Shown here one piece after another: positions 28,709-47,856 of a stretch of DNA of 64,000 bases. Location: positions 25,364,456 to 25,428,455 of the forward strand of contig NC_051095.1 in NCBI RefSeq assembly GCF_901709675.1, read 5' to 3'. The notes below the pieces were generated by a model. The model saw nothing but the letters and a program-made list of their open reading frames with translations. It was not told the origin of the DNA and searched no databases. Position 1 is the first letter of the stretch. Each line of letters begins with the position of its first letter. The translations under genes and the position numbers were made by a program. This DNA comes from Syngnathus acus (taxonomy: Eukaryota > Chordata > Actinopteri > Syngnathiformes > Syngnathidae).

Positions 28709-30255
28709 CCGTAATTTTCAGACTATAAGTCGCGGTTTTTTTCATAGTTTGGGTGGGGGGGCGACTTATACTCAGGAGCGACTTATGTGGTTTTTTTTTC
28801 TCAAAAAATTTCAAAAAAATAAAATAAAATGAAACCGCGATAAACGAACCGCAATGTAGCAAGGGATTACTGTAATTTGAATTTCGAGTGACGACAGCAG
28901 CGCGACGTCGCGTCAGCAGCAGCTCGTCTTTGTCCTTTATGTAAACAACCGCCGCGCTGCCTCGTCGTTATTCCACAGATCTACTATATAACTATATTGT
29001 AGCGTTAACAAAGTTCAAGGAAAGACGTGGGTTTGGTAAACGGCTCTTTATTTAACAAAACAAACTTACAGGCGTGTGGCGGCGTGGACTTCCAGCCACG
29101 GAAGAGGAAGAGAGCTCCATACAATTCCACCGTCCTCGGACAGCCACCCGGCTGAGCGCCGGCCCTCGACTTCCATCCACGGAGGTGAAAGACAGCTCGG
29201 TAGAGTCGGACCGGGCGTGCGTAAAAGCATTGTCCGAGCCCCATCCACCGTCCCTGGACAGCCACCCGGCCGAGCGCCGGCGCCCGACTTCAATCCACGA
29301 AAGTGAAAGAGAGCTCCGTCGAGTGATCATCAGCAGCGCGACGCGACGTCGCGCGTCAGCAGTTTACATAAAGGACAAAGATCGACTCGTCCAGGGACGG
29401 TGGATGGGGCTCGGACAATGCTTTTACGCACGCCCGGTCCTCCTCTACCGAGCTGTCTTTCACCTCCGTGGATGGAAGTCGAGGGCCGGCGCTCAGCCGG
29501 GTGGCTGTCCGAGGACGGTGGATGGGGCTCGGTCATGGCTTTTACGCACGCCCGGTCCTATTATATGGAGCTCTCTTCCTCTTCCGTGGCTGGAAGTCCA
29601 CGCCGCCACACGCCTGTAAGTTTGTTTTGTTAAATAAAGAGCCGTTTACCAAACCCACGTCTTTCCTTGAACTTTGTTAACGCTACAATCTAGTTATATA
29701 CTAGATCTGTGGAATAACGACGAGGCTGACGTCAGGGTGCACGCGCGGCGTTGACAAAGGATGAGGAATTTGATCGATGGATTTAATGATTTAGAGTGCA
29801 CAGATGGTTTGATAACATTATTGCTTATATAATAGTTATTTGATATATAATTTATATATCGTTATATGGGCCTGTGGAATATTTTGAAGTGCAAGAGCGT
29901 CAGCGGCGCGCACGCATTGTTGACAAAGGACGATTGATGGATTTAATGAATTGGAGTGACAGATGGTTTTATTAACGTGTTATTTATGTAATAGTTTTTT
30001 GAATAACTCTGAATTTTACGTCAGGGCCGTTCTCAGCTCTTAGTTTGTGTTTATGTCACGTTAGCATACCTATTGTTTAGCCTGTTGTTGCTCGTTCATG
30101 ACTGTTCTTGGTGTTGGATTTTGTCGAATAAATTGCCCCCCCAAATGCGACTTATACTCCGGAGCGACTTATATATGTTTTTTTTTCACTTTTTTGGGCA
30201 TTTTATGGCTGGTGCGACTTATACTCCGGTGCGACTTATAGTCCGAAAATTACGG
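28709..30255. mobile_element. family A element nested in A', 1.55 kb
   Basis: Ends CCGTAATTTTCAGACTA and TAGTCCGAAAATTACGG with TA flanks (28707-28708, 30256-30257). Its centre is a large palindrome built from 118-bp-type repeats. Confidence 0.78.
28961..29725. repeat. large inverted repeat (arms about 370 bp)
   Basis: The left arm (gcctcgtcgttattccacag, then the tttatttaacaaaac block and two 118-bp-type units) is answered by the right arm ending ctgtggaataacgacgaggc. The centre is near 29343, in gcgacgtcgcgcgtcagcag-like sequence. The arms differ by scattered substitutions only. Lying in an intron, it would form a long RNA hairpin if transcribed. Confidence 0.85.
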
Positions 30256-30424
30256 TATATATAAGAAAAAAACGGAAATATCCCCGGATTTTAGCTGGTG
30301 CGGCTTATAGTCCGGTGCGGTTTATAGTCCGGAAATTACGGTAAATCGCTCCTGATTATATATCGCCCCCCCCCCCCCCCACCCAAACTATGAAAAAAAA
30401 ACGCGACTTATAGTCCGAAAATTA

Positions 30425-38070
<7,646 letters not shown>

Positions 38071-38591
38071 TTAACATTGTCACGCACAAGGTCAGTTGAA
38101 ATAACTTAGGTGACCTTTAATCTGAATTCGCAATGAGCCTAACTACCGTAACTGCACTTATTTGCGAGACAACAGTATACACAGCTCGACTGCTCAGAGC
38201 GCAAGAGGTTAAAACACCAGAAGGATGAACAAAGAATACGAACATGCCAAAATGCTTCAAGAAAATGATAAGTTAACGCGTATGGTTAATGGGTACGATT
38301 TACGGACAGATACATCCGCAATACTACAACGCAAATTCCTGCTCTGAATGCAAGTCAGTATCTTTTACGCGCAGGTCCCTACGCTTCCGGTTGAACGAAC
38401 AACGTTCAAACATTATTTCCGCGTGGAGTGAAACTATGTTCGTTATCCAACATTCATTTTGAGCTACGAGTAGCTTAAGCGTTGCTCTCGCTAAGATTTT
38501 CAGTACCCCGAGTGTGGGTTGGGTTAAGTAATATGTCAATTAAAGTAAACCCGCAGATATGTTTCTATAAGAAAGTAATAATTAACATTAC

Positions 38592-38726
38592 CTCACTTTG
38601 TGTACAAACGTAGTTGTCTTGCGGCGAATTTATTGATAGAACAGATTCACAGTCAGCAACCATCCAGACTAAATAGGATGTCATGTCGATCTTTGATTCT
38701 GAACTGTAAGTCAACGTGGCCGCCAT
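38592..38726 (-). other. candidate abhd18 5' exon with overlapping upstream ORF
   Basis: On the minus strand an ATG in a YY1-like context (CCAATATGGCGGCC) opens 45 codons without a stop and ends exactly at a GTAATG donor. Splicing to the acceptor at 37914/37913 adds eight codons and then a TGA that overlaps the abhd18 start. So this is best read as a 5' UTR exon carrying a 53-codon overlapping uORF, with the start of transcription just above 38726. No transcript evidence is available; it could instead belong to an unrelated minus-strand transcript. Confidence 0.45.
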
Positions 38727-38729
38727 ATT

Positions 38730-39988
38730 GGACGTGGCACGGTGCAGGCTGTGGTTATAATTTCTAGTAATGCTTCATGAACTTGTATTGTCGACAAAAA
38801 ATCTACTTGTCATCACTTAGCGTTTCATTAATACCACTAGTAGCGAGCAGTCTGGGCAAAATCATCGTATTCAAAATCACACGCTCTTGTTCGTGTGATT
38901 TATGAAGAAATATATGAAATTGCGTGTGCCACGGGGATCGGTGAACGAAAGGCATTAACATCATTGCACTTTGTTTACTATCTTTTAACGAAGTTCATGG
39001 TCTGCTGACACCTTCAATATGGTGGACTTGTTGACGTATCAGAGTAACGGAGCCAAATGAGCTATGGTCACAAGGTTGGATGACTTAGTATTTGTCACAG
39101 TTCTGTGTATTGCGGTAGCTAATGTTACATTACTGCTATCTTCTGGGCAACTCCGAAATTGGCAGCTTGAACTGCAAGCCGTAGTAGTCCTATGACGTCA
39201 TAGTAACACAAAAATGCACGCAGGTCGGAACACACTCGTCGTACCCGCCCTATTAGTAAAACCAAAATTATAGTAAATACTCGTATGAAATTCATTCATT
39301 GACACAAATGCAAAACAAGTGAGCAAAGGCAAGTTCGATCGACAGTAACCAAGCGTTTCTTCATGTGCTGTTCAAACTAATGAACAGTACAGTATGTCAG
39401 TTCGTATGTCGGAACAGCCGAGAACTACAGGCCTCGCGCCGGAGGAGTGAAGCCGAAGCCGCCGGCGGCCATCTTACGTTGCCAATCATTTCAGCGGCCT
39501 AACAAATCCATTAATTTCCCCGCGGTGTTTTCACGTTAGTTTTTGTCTCTATGGCGAAAATGACACCGTGTACAGTTGAAACATAAGTCTGGGACAGTGA
39601 CGTGCGGTGAGGTTCATGACTGGGGAAGCACTGATAAAGGATTATAGCCTAAAACACGCATTTATGGCAATGTTTTCGGGGGGTCAGTAACAGTGGCAAT
39701 GTAAGATGGCTGCTTAAGCTGCGAGAGGCCTATTGGTAATTTGCTTGCCCATTAATACAAACATCTGTACACAACCTGGTACACTAATGATTGTTGGGTT
39801 GGTATGCATTTCATACTGCGCTTGCATGAAAGGTATATTCCACAGGCTGTACTCTGTTGTCAGCTTCATAGCTATTTGTCAAGATAGAATGCTTGAGCCA
39901 CATTTACCTACAGTGGTCACTGAAATGCACTACCATGAGTTGATATTTGTGTGACAGAAAGCCAACTTATTGGAATTCAAATTATACT
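38730..39988. other. abhd18 upstream flank, no gene seen
   Basis: Contains a short CpG-richer patch near 39430-39480 with CGGCGGCCATCTTACG (YY1-like), which could mark another promoter, but no plus-strand exon can be supported. The rest looks unique and non-coding. Confidence 0.4.
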
Positions 39989-39990
39989 TA

Positions 39991-40846
39991 CCGTATTTTC
40001 CGCACTATTAGGCGCACTTAAAAACTTACATTTTACTTAAAAAACCACAGTGCGCCTTATAATGCAGAGCGCCTTATATATGGATCAATTTATGAATTTG
40101 TTGATCCATACTGGTTGTACACAGTGCTCTGCCAAAATGTTTCAGTGCGTTATAGTACGACTAGTAAATTACAAGGTCGCATCGCTTCCCAACATTACGG
40201 CAACTGTGGTCAGGGGGCGTCACCGAATAGCTGTTGTACCCGCGAGGCTATTTCATTTCAAAATAGGCTGCTCCGTTAATGTTTCAAGTAAATTTACGGA
40301 TTGATATGGAAGGGAAACATAGGTAAGCAGTACCAATGTGTTGGATCAAACTTTAGTCAGTTCCGATCATTTTATAGGAGATCGTTTGAGAAACGCGATT
40401 GTTTACACTTTGCTGAGGCTCATGGGGGTCTGCAAGCTGAGGCTCATGGGAGTTTGCGGGTGGCTAATGCTACGATAATAGCTGCTATACGCACAAGGCT
40501 ATTTCATGTCAAAATAGGCTGCTCTGTTAATGTTTCGAGTAAATTTACGGATCGATATGGAAGGGAAACATAGGTAAGCAGTACCAGTGTTAGATTGAAC
40601 TTTAGTCAGTTCTGATCATTTTATAGGAGATAGTTTGAGAAACGCGATTGTTTACAGAGGGCTCATTGGTTATTGGCTAGTGGATGCATACCGCAACCCT
40701 AGTCAACCTCAGTTTGTTGCAGTATAGCTTCTATTTTATGCGCCTTTTAATCCGGTGCGCCCTATATATGAAATAATTTCTAAAATAAAAAATTCAATGA
40801 GGGTGCGCTTTATAATCCAGTGCGCCTTTTGGTGCGAAAAATACGG
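39991..40846. mobile_element. TA-flanked element, family D (AGGCGC type), 856 bp
   Basis: Ends CCGTATTTTCCGCACTATTA and GGTGCGAAAAATACGG, flanked by TA. Subterminal motifs alternate tgcgcct and ataatcc. The middle holds two tandem, diverged units of about 250 bp (landmark ggctgct-cgttaatgtttc at about 40266 and 40518). No transposase frame. Confidence 0.75.
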
Positions 40847-41613
40847 TAAGTTGCCTTCACTTCTGAACATATAGAATATTTGGTGTCATTCATACACCAT
40901 TAACAAGTTGTTACATTATTTCTTTGAACATTTATTGTCAAATAGACTGATGTAATGTGTTAATCTTTCATATGACTTCACTTAACAAGATCACATTTTT
41001 TGCACATGTCTGACAACAGTAGTGTTGCACACAAGAGCTGTGAAGCAATTCGGGTACATGATACACTGACTTGACTATTTCTGCTCCTTTCATTGCATTT
41101 TACAAAGTTGGACATACTGTATTTTCTCTGAAGCCAAAGATACAGTGAATGACACAAATCAAAACAAAAGCATTTTTATAAATGTTTGACAGATTCTTCT
41201 AACATAATTCAAATTGCCAAGTGAGGCACTTGGAAGTATTCTGGAGTTTTCACCCACTTAATCTTAATGTTGTGAGAAAATGTTATGTAACAGCTGAATT
41301 TCTGCATTTCACTGTAGTGGTTGGTTTTTGTAGCAGTACTAATAAATGCATTTAAGCTGGATGCCACCTGATGAAAAAAAACTGAAAAAAAGTTAAAGAC
41401 ATACCAAAAATTTAACATAAGTAATTTAAAGAAAACTAAAAACAGAAATTGCAACATGAATAAATCAGCGTCACATCTATAAATCATCAAATTAAAGAAA
41501 CAAGGTGCACAATATGTTTTGGTGATCTTTAAATACCAACAGTTTTTTTTCTGAAAGTTTCTGAAGCATGTCCACAGAACAAGGCATGTTTAGGTAATTG
41601 GTGTTCGGACCAG

Positions 41614-44196
41614 TTAGCCCATGTTTTGGCGGTTGCCATAACCTCTGCGATGATCGTCTTTCCACTCATCCCACTTCCTGGCTTTCATCAAAGACTCATC
41701 ATCATCATTTTCTGTCTGTTTCTCTTTTTCTTCTTCTTCACGCTCCTTTGCATCAGTGTCGTCCTCCGCCGCACCCCTTCTGGGAACTCCCTGATCAGGC
41801 AGCACTCCGTGTTTCTTGTGCTGATCATACCAGTCATCCACTGTCATGGTGGGAAGGCTGGGGTAGCCAGCTCCAAACACCTGAGCCTGGGGAATAAACA
41901 AAGATTATGAGACGCTATTAAATCAGCAATAAGTTATTCTTTTATCACCCGCATCACAACATATGCGGTTAAAGTTAAAAAACTTAAAGTTAAAGTCCCA
42001 ATGATTGTCACACACACATCTGGGTGTGGTGAAATTTGTCCTCTGTATTTAACCCATCCCCGTGTGATTTTGATCCATCCCCTGGGGGAGAGGGGAGCAG
42101 TGAGCAGCAGCGGTGCCGCGATCGGGAATCATTTGTTGATCTAACCCCCCAATTCCAACCCTTAATGCTGAGTGCCAAGCAGGGAGGCAATGGGTCCCAT
42201 TTTTATAGTCTTTGGTTAGTGGACAATTCAGTGGCAACGGGTAATAAACAGTGGAACACGTGCCAATTACACATCTTTAAATAGTGGGTCTTAAAAACAG
42301 CCGCAAACCATAACCTCATCTTGTTGTCTTTTCCCCAAAATTGCGTTCTATTACATTCAAATGTTAATTTGATTTGACACCATACCCAAACTAACCTGCA
42401 TAGCATCCTTTGTGAGAATAAATGGTTTCATCGGAGGCCTGCTCAGTCTAGCAGGCTGTGCAGCACCAAGCTGCATCTGATCCATACTCTTCAATATTTC
42501 CATCTCCTGGTCTATGCTCTGTACTTCATCCAGGCACAGAATCACCCATTTCCGGACATTCAGCAAGTAAAAATCTCTGCTTGTTTCATCGTCGGCCTGT
42601 CCACTCTCCACGGATCTTCGCACGTCTAACAGTCTGGCCTCCAGCTCCTTCTTCTGACTGTATCGCTCAATTTTAGCTTGTCTTTGTGCGGCCATGGCAA
42701 CCAAGTTGGATGTGCTGGGCATAGGCTGGGAAAATACATTGCATCGTTTAAAAAGTTGATACAAATATTGATGAATATCTGAGTTACTAATTCATAATAA
42801 AAAGATAAAAATAAAAATACACAAATAGTTCATAATTGGAAACTGGCCCGTTACTAATCAACTCAATTGAAACGTGGCTTGACAGAACACAGTGATGAAT
42901 GTAAATTCCTATATACGACGATGTCACAGACATTTATTTAGCCACGTTTCTCACTCACGCAGAACCGCAAAACAAGTAACACTTCTGTGACAATCACAAC
43001 AATCACTTGGCCCGGCCCCCCAAGTAAAAATAAAATGTTGGCATAACATTATTCTGGCAACCAGTTCAGTGTGTCCCCCCGCCTATTGCCTGATGATCCG
43101 TCCGTCCATCCATCCTGTCCCCACGGCGGTCGTGGGCGTGCTGGAGCCTAGCCCAGCAGTCATCGGACAGTAGGCAGGGGACACCATGAACTGGCTGGCC
43201 ACCCAATCGCAGGGCACACAGAGACGAACAACCATCTGCACACGCACTCACACCTATGGGCAATTTGGAGTGCTCAATTGGCCGACCAAGCATGCTTTTG
43301 TGATGTGGGAGGAAACCGGAGTTCCCGTGGAAAACCTATGCAGGCACGGGGAGAACATGCAAACTCCACACAGGAGGTGTAAGGATAAGTAGTAAGTTAA
43401 TAATTTAAAGGAGCCAGCAATGCCGTAATTCCGCAGCTTGCATATCATGCTAATCTATTCACGGTCAACTAACTGTAATCACGGTAGTATAGTTGATTCA
43501 CGGCTTGCCCTGAATGCCTCTCTAGTGACTGACCAATCACGGCCGTTTACGTCACCACAATAATGGTCGTGGGAGAGTTGCAATTTGAAAAATAGGGCAA
43601 AATAACTATTCCCAAACTAAAACATGGGGGAGGTAGCAACTATCGTTGGCCAGACCCTTGAAGTGCGCCTAATGAATAAAAACCCAAATTATGGTAGTAA
43701 TGGTCAATGTGGCACTTACTGTGCAGGCAGAGGGAGCGTTCTTTGCTGCTTCGTCCGAAATTGGGCTTTCATTCACGGACTCCGGTAGATGAAACTGAGA
43801 TATGTTATAGTCTTTACATCTCTTCAGAAAATCCATAAAGTAAGCCCGGGCTGTTTGGACAATTTCCAATCGTTTGTCTCGACCTGTCAGCTTCATGGTC
43901 AGGGCGCCTAAGAGAGCGGGGCTCAGCAAATATTTGAGGTCCGCTGTGGCAATCTCCTCCAACTCTTCATTGGGACTGAACAAGTCCAGCTGAGAAGCCA
44001 TTCGGGATGTTTCTTCTAACAAACCTATGGCACGTTTGACTCGCACCTGAACACTGTTAGAAGCAAGGGGATCATTTGTATTGTCTACCTCATCAAGAAT
44101 CTTCCACCCACGGTCAAATAAATCCGATAATTTGGGAGCTTCGGCGCCTAAACGCGAATCGTGTCTTTCACTACCGCTTCTTTCGCATTCCGCCAT
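41614..44196 (-). CDS. igbp1: igbp1, three-exon gene (alpha4/TAP42 family)
   Basis: IGBP1 (alpha4) binds the catalytic subunits of PP2A, PP4 and PP6 and controls their stability in the cytosol. Exon 1 is 43720-44196 (start MAECERSGS), exon 2 42396-42725, exon 3 41614-41886 (stop TAA). All junctions are AG/GT and all in phase 0; lengths 477, 330 and 273 give 359 residues, near the family size of about 340. Exon 1 carries the helical N-terminal repeat region (LSDLFDRGWKILDEVD, SQLDLFSPNEELEEI). Exon 2 includes MAAQRQAKIERYSQKKELE and VRKWVILCLDEVQSI. Exon 3 has TVDDWYDQHKKHG, an acidic/charged run, and the conserved end RRGYGNRQNMG. Intron 2 contains a SINE. Confidence 0.93.
41970..42216 (-). 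mobile_element. tRNA-derived SINE, head missing
   Basis: Reverse-oriented body and tail of the same SINE as 50130-50425, with a (TTAAAG)n-like 3' tail at 41968-41998. The head is cut at the same place as in 7056-7284 (just before ccaaagactataa), suggesting a recurrent truncation or a headless subfamily. Lies in igbp1 intron 2. Confidence 0.78.
43080..43395 (+). repeat. interspersed repeat, LINE-3'-end-like
   Basis: Carries the wording tgctggagcctagcccagc, ccaatcgcagggcacacag, gggaggaaaccggagt and gaacatgcaaactccacac, common in fish genomes and present in decayed form at 1315-1545. Lies in igbp1 intron 1. Family unassigned. Confidence 0.55.
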
Positions 44197-44299
44197 GTTG
44201 CTACGATTTCCGGGATGTGTCTTCTTTGTGCTAATGAATGCGGGGATTGAAAAGATATTACTGCCACCTATTGGTTTAAAACAGTGCTTCACAATCATT

Positions 44300-46270
44300 T
44301 TCTGTGATGCCTCCCCCTAGGTAGAAGAAAACATTTCGCGCGCCCCCCCTGTTATTAACATTAAAGAAAACAAAAAAGAAATAAAAAAGAAAGATCAACT
44401 TACAATAAAGAATAACTTTCTTAATAACATTGTTTTTTAGTCTGTAACAGAACAGATTCAAAGTGCATCACTTTGCCTGAAATTAAAAAAGAAATTATAA
44501 TTATTCAAACGATAAACATTCTTGACCAACTGCCATTTTATGCTGAAAAAAATACAATAAAATAATAATAAACATACATAATATTAAATTAAATAACAGC
44601 AATAAATAATATTCAATTCAAAGTAATCAGCAACATTAACTCAGGAGCACAATGTATAAAACATTTTAACCTACAAAACAAAAATGAATAAAACAATTTG
44701 TGCTGTTTTTTTAATCAAAATGGGGCAACATGACGGAGACCATATCCACGGCTGCAGGTCGTTAGTATCAGCTCTTCTGCAATGGTGTTTTTTTTTGTTT
44801 TTTTGCACTGAGCAATTTGGTATGCTGCTTTATATGATTCTTACAGTGCTTGCTGATTGACTGAAGTAGCATTCACAAAGTGGGATGCTTACAGTGCTTG
44901 CTGATTGACTGAAGTAGCATTCACAAAGTGGGATGATTGTTGGCAATATTCAGGATGATCTGGAGTATGTCTCACTTATAGAAAGAGTGAGATTGTTTTT
45001 CAAAGCATTTCATTGTCATTTCTAGCATTACACAATATTGATTTCCTGTTTGGGGACAAACTGTGGTGCACAGATCAGTGTCTGCCTTTCAATGACCCCG
45101 AGGAAGTCATAGACCTTGAGGCCATTTCTTAGTTGTTGCAGGATTGGTGTGAGGCGCAAGGTTGCATGGAGAACAATGGCTCTGTTGAGTAGAAGAATAT
45201 TGCTTAAAAATAAATCAAATTAAAATGTATACTATAAATTGTGAAGGATTGAGATGGTGACAACAACTTCTCACATTTTACATTATTTTTAATAACATGA
45301 TATATCACGATGTATCATGCCACTGGAGTACACGCTGTAACTAACATTAGTGAATTATGTATTTATGAATTATGTGACCATGTGTGTTGAGGGCACTACA
45401 ATGAAAGAGTAGCAGGAATCCTGGCGACAAACCTCTATGAAAATTATATTATGGCATCCTTTTCGTCCACCTGCAGTGGTCCTGTATAGCCACAGTTTGA
45501 TTTTATCTGTTAGAAATCAGCTGCTGCCTCCACCTTAAAATACAAGACACATACAGTTGTGATCAAAATTGGCCCAATCCTTGAAGGGCATTTAGCAGAA
45601 TTTCATTTGGGGGCCTCCCTACCATCACCTCAGCACCAGATGCCTCATTATTCCACTGTTATGTGTCTAACGTACCCAAATCATTCACATTATTTGTAAT
45701 TATCTCATATCATACAGGTGCCATTCTTGTTTTTAACCTTAAAGGGGCAACAAACTCATAAATATGCTCTCAGAGGTGCCTTAGAACAGGGGTAAAAGGG
45801 GGGCCTGTGCTGTTATAACAATTTCAGACAAAAGCATTGCTGTTCCACTTTATATAGACCAGAACGGAATGATTAAAATGTAAAAAGGAAGGATTTTTAA
45901 GCATGATATGCTAGACACACACCTATGAGCTATCATAAAACTTGTAATTGTCATCATTTTAGCAATTGATTTGACCCACATGCAGAAAAACCAACTCAGA
46001 CGTCCAGAATGAGTGAGGAGTGTTTATTGGAGGAGCTGCGGTGGAGGTAGAGCGGCATGATCGAAGCCAGGAGCACGGAGCCGGGGGCAGCAGTGGCGGA
46101 GCGTGAGGAGTTCAGCCAGAACGGGGTAGATCTTGGCGGTGATCGGTGGAGGGAACCTACAAGACTTGGTCAGAGAATGAATGTGGCTGTGGCAGAGATC
46201 TTAGGGCAGACCAGAAGAACTGAAGAACGTGGCGTTGATGAGCAGGAAGAGCGCTAGCTATGAGCGAGCT
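44300..46270. other. igbp1 upstream flank, AT-rich, no gene seen
   Basis: Holds a repeat-like cgcgcgccccccct patch near 44335, a perfect 48-bp tandem duplication at 44840-44935 and otherwise AT-rich sequence. No splice-bounded coding exon is recognisable on either strand. Confidence 0.4.
44840..44935. repeat. 48-bp tandem duplication
   Basis: The unit cttacagtgcttgctgattg...aagtgggatg occurs twice in direct tandem, 44840-44887 and 44888-44935, with no difference seen. Confidence 0.92.
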
Positions 46271-46283
46271 CAAGGAGCTAGAG

Positions 46284-46484
46284 CAGGGGTCTCAAACTGC
46301 AGTCCTCGGGGGCCGCATTCCTACATGTTTTCCAAGTTTCCCTCGTTAAACACACCTGATTCAATTATCAGGCTCCTGCAGAACGTGAGGATGAACTGAT
46401 CATTTGAATCAGGTGTGTTTAACGAGGGAAACTTGGAAAACATGTAGGAATGCGGCCCCCGAGGACTGGAGTTTGAGACCCCTG
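46284..46484. mobile_element. palindromic hAT MITE, 201 bp
   Basis: Ends CAGGGGTCTCAAACTGCAG and CTGGAGTTTGAGACCCCTG; nearly the whole element is two inverted arms around a short centre (ggctcctgcagaacgtgag). Flanks AGCTAGAG (46276-46283, 46485-46492) are a perfect 8-bp duplication. Confidence 0.92.
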
Positions 46485-47286
46485 AGCTAGAGGCACAACC
46501 GTGGAGGTGATCACACTGAAGGGACACTCAGGTGACGAGCAGTTGAATGCATGCTCCTTAAGAGCCCTCCTTTAACGAGCCTGATGAGCCGCACCTGGGC
46601 CCTCTGCACTCTGCCACTGTGCTCACGGTTGTTCCCTGTGGACAAAATAAGTATGCCACCCCGGAACCGGACAGTAATTTGGTACCCATCATTTAAAAAA
46701 AAAAATTCTCACGTACAGGCAGTCAAAATCTGCAAATGGCTCATTCCCAGACAAAGTCATTTACTAAATGTTGATTGCACAGTATGTAGACTCAGTTTTC
46801 ATAATATATTTACTAAAGATGAATGATGGGTAGGAAGTAGAAGCATGGTTGAGTGAATTTGAAAGTGAAAGAATCAAATGTGTTCCGCCCAACCACTTGT
46901 GCTCGAACCGGTCACAGAAGAAGTATTTTCTATTCTAACAAATTATACATCCAAAACCTCAATAGATGTGATGAGCTAGACATGAAAACGATAAAAGCTA
47001 TAGCAAAGACTATAACTGGGCCACTCCCACCCACACACACAAACTTATGTGAGACGAGCATGGGAGGCGATTAGCTGTGTGATCGGTCGGTGCAAGTGCC
47101 GCCTGTTGCTGGGGACGATGCCCGGGGTGCCTCGGGATTGTGATTCCAACTCTCTCGAAATTGATTTAACTGTCACTGTTGTATTCAATCAAACTGTTAT
47201 CACTAAATCTACTTGGCATTGCTGTAATCAAAACAAATGTATATCACTTGATATGCTAACTTCCAGTTTTAAATATTTGTAACAAT

Positions 47287-47856
47287 TTACAAACTCAAGT
47301 TCAGTTGTAATGAGGATGCTGCAGAATGGAGAGAAGGACCGTCAGAGTATAGGATAGTATCATCAGCATAAAGGTGGATCTTTGAACTGCCGTCATACTT
47401 GACTACATCATTAATGTAAATGGAGAACAGCAATGGGCCTAGGATCGAGCCTTGAGGAACCCCTTTGGAGATGGTGAGAGGGTCAGAAAGAATATTTTCC
47501 AATTTAATTTGCTGGAGTCAATTATTTAGGTAGCTGGCAAATCAATCACATGCGTGTGATGACAGGCCAATAATAGAGAGCCTCTGCAGGAGGATGGAAT
47601 GGATGACGGAGTCAAAGACTTTAGTCAGGTCAATGAAGGCAGCAACACAAATCTGCTTGGAATCCAGGGAAGTAATGATATCCTCTAGGACCTTCAAAGT
47701 AGCTGTCGTGCATCCATAGCCAGGCCGGAACCCAGACTGCAGTTCGGACAGGATGTTATTTGAGGCCAAAAGAAGACTGAGCTGTTTGTGGACCAGTTTT
47801 TCTAAGACCTTAGCAAAGCAGGGCAGGATGGAAATATATCTATAACAGTACGCCAT
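47287..47856 (-). pseudogene. LINE reverse-transcriptase fragment, Jockey-type, clade unassigned
   Basis: Two minus-strand frames in order (47856-47542, then 47502-47287) give [65 protein letters not shown] and the catalytic [10 protein letters not shown] frameshift or stop separates them. The 5' side abuts the L2 insertion at 47848. It differs clearly from both L2 subfamilies here. Confidence 0.75.

Larger units (their letters stand above)
27133..30341. mobile_element. family A' element (GCCGC variant), left end uncertain
   Basis: The right end reads tttatagtccggaaattacgg before TA (30342-30343), with gcggcttatagtccggtgcgg repeats at both ends. The left boundary near 27133 lacks a proper terminal CCGTAA, so it is approximate. 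Contains the 262-bp tandem units and two diverged copies of a ctttctgtgt...gtctttctttgt segment near 28490-28670. Confidence 0.5.
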
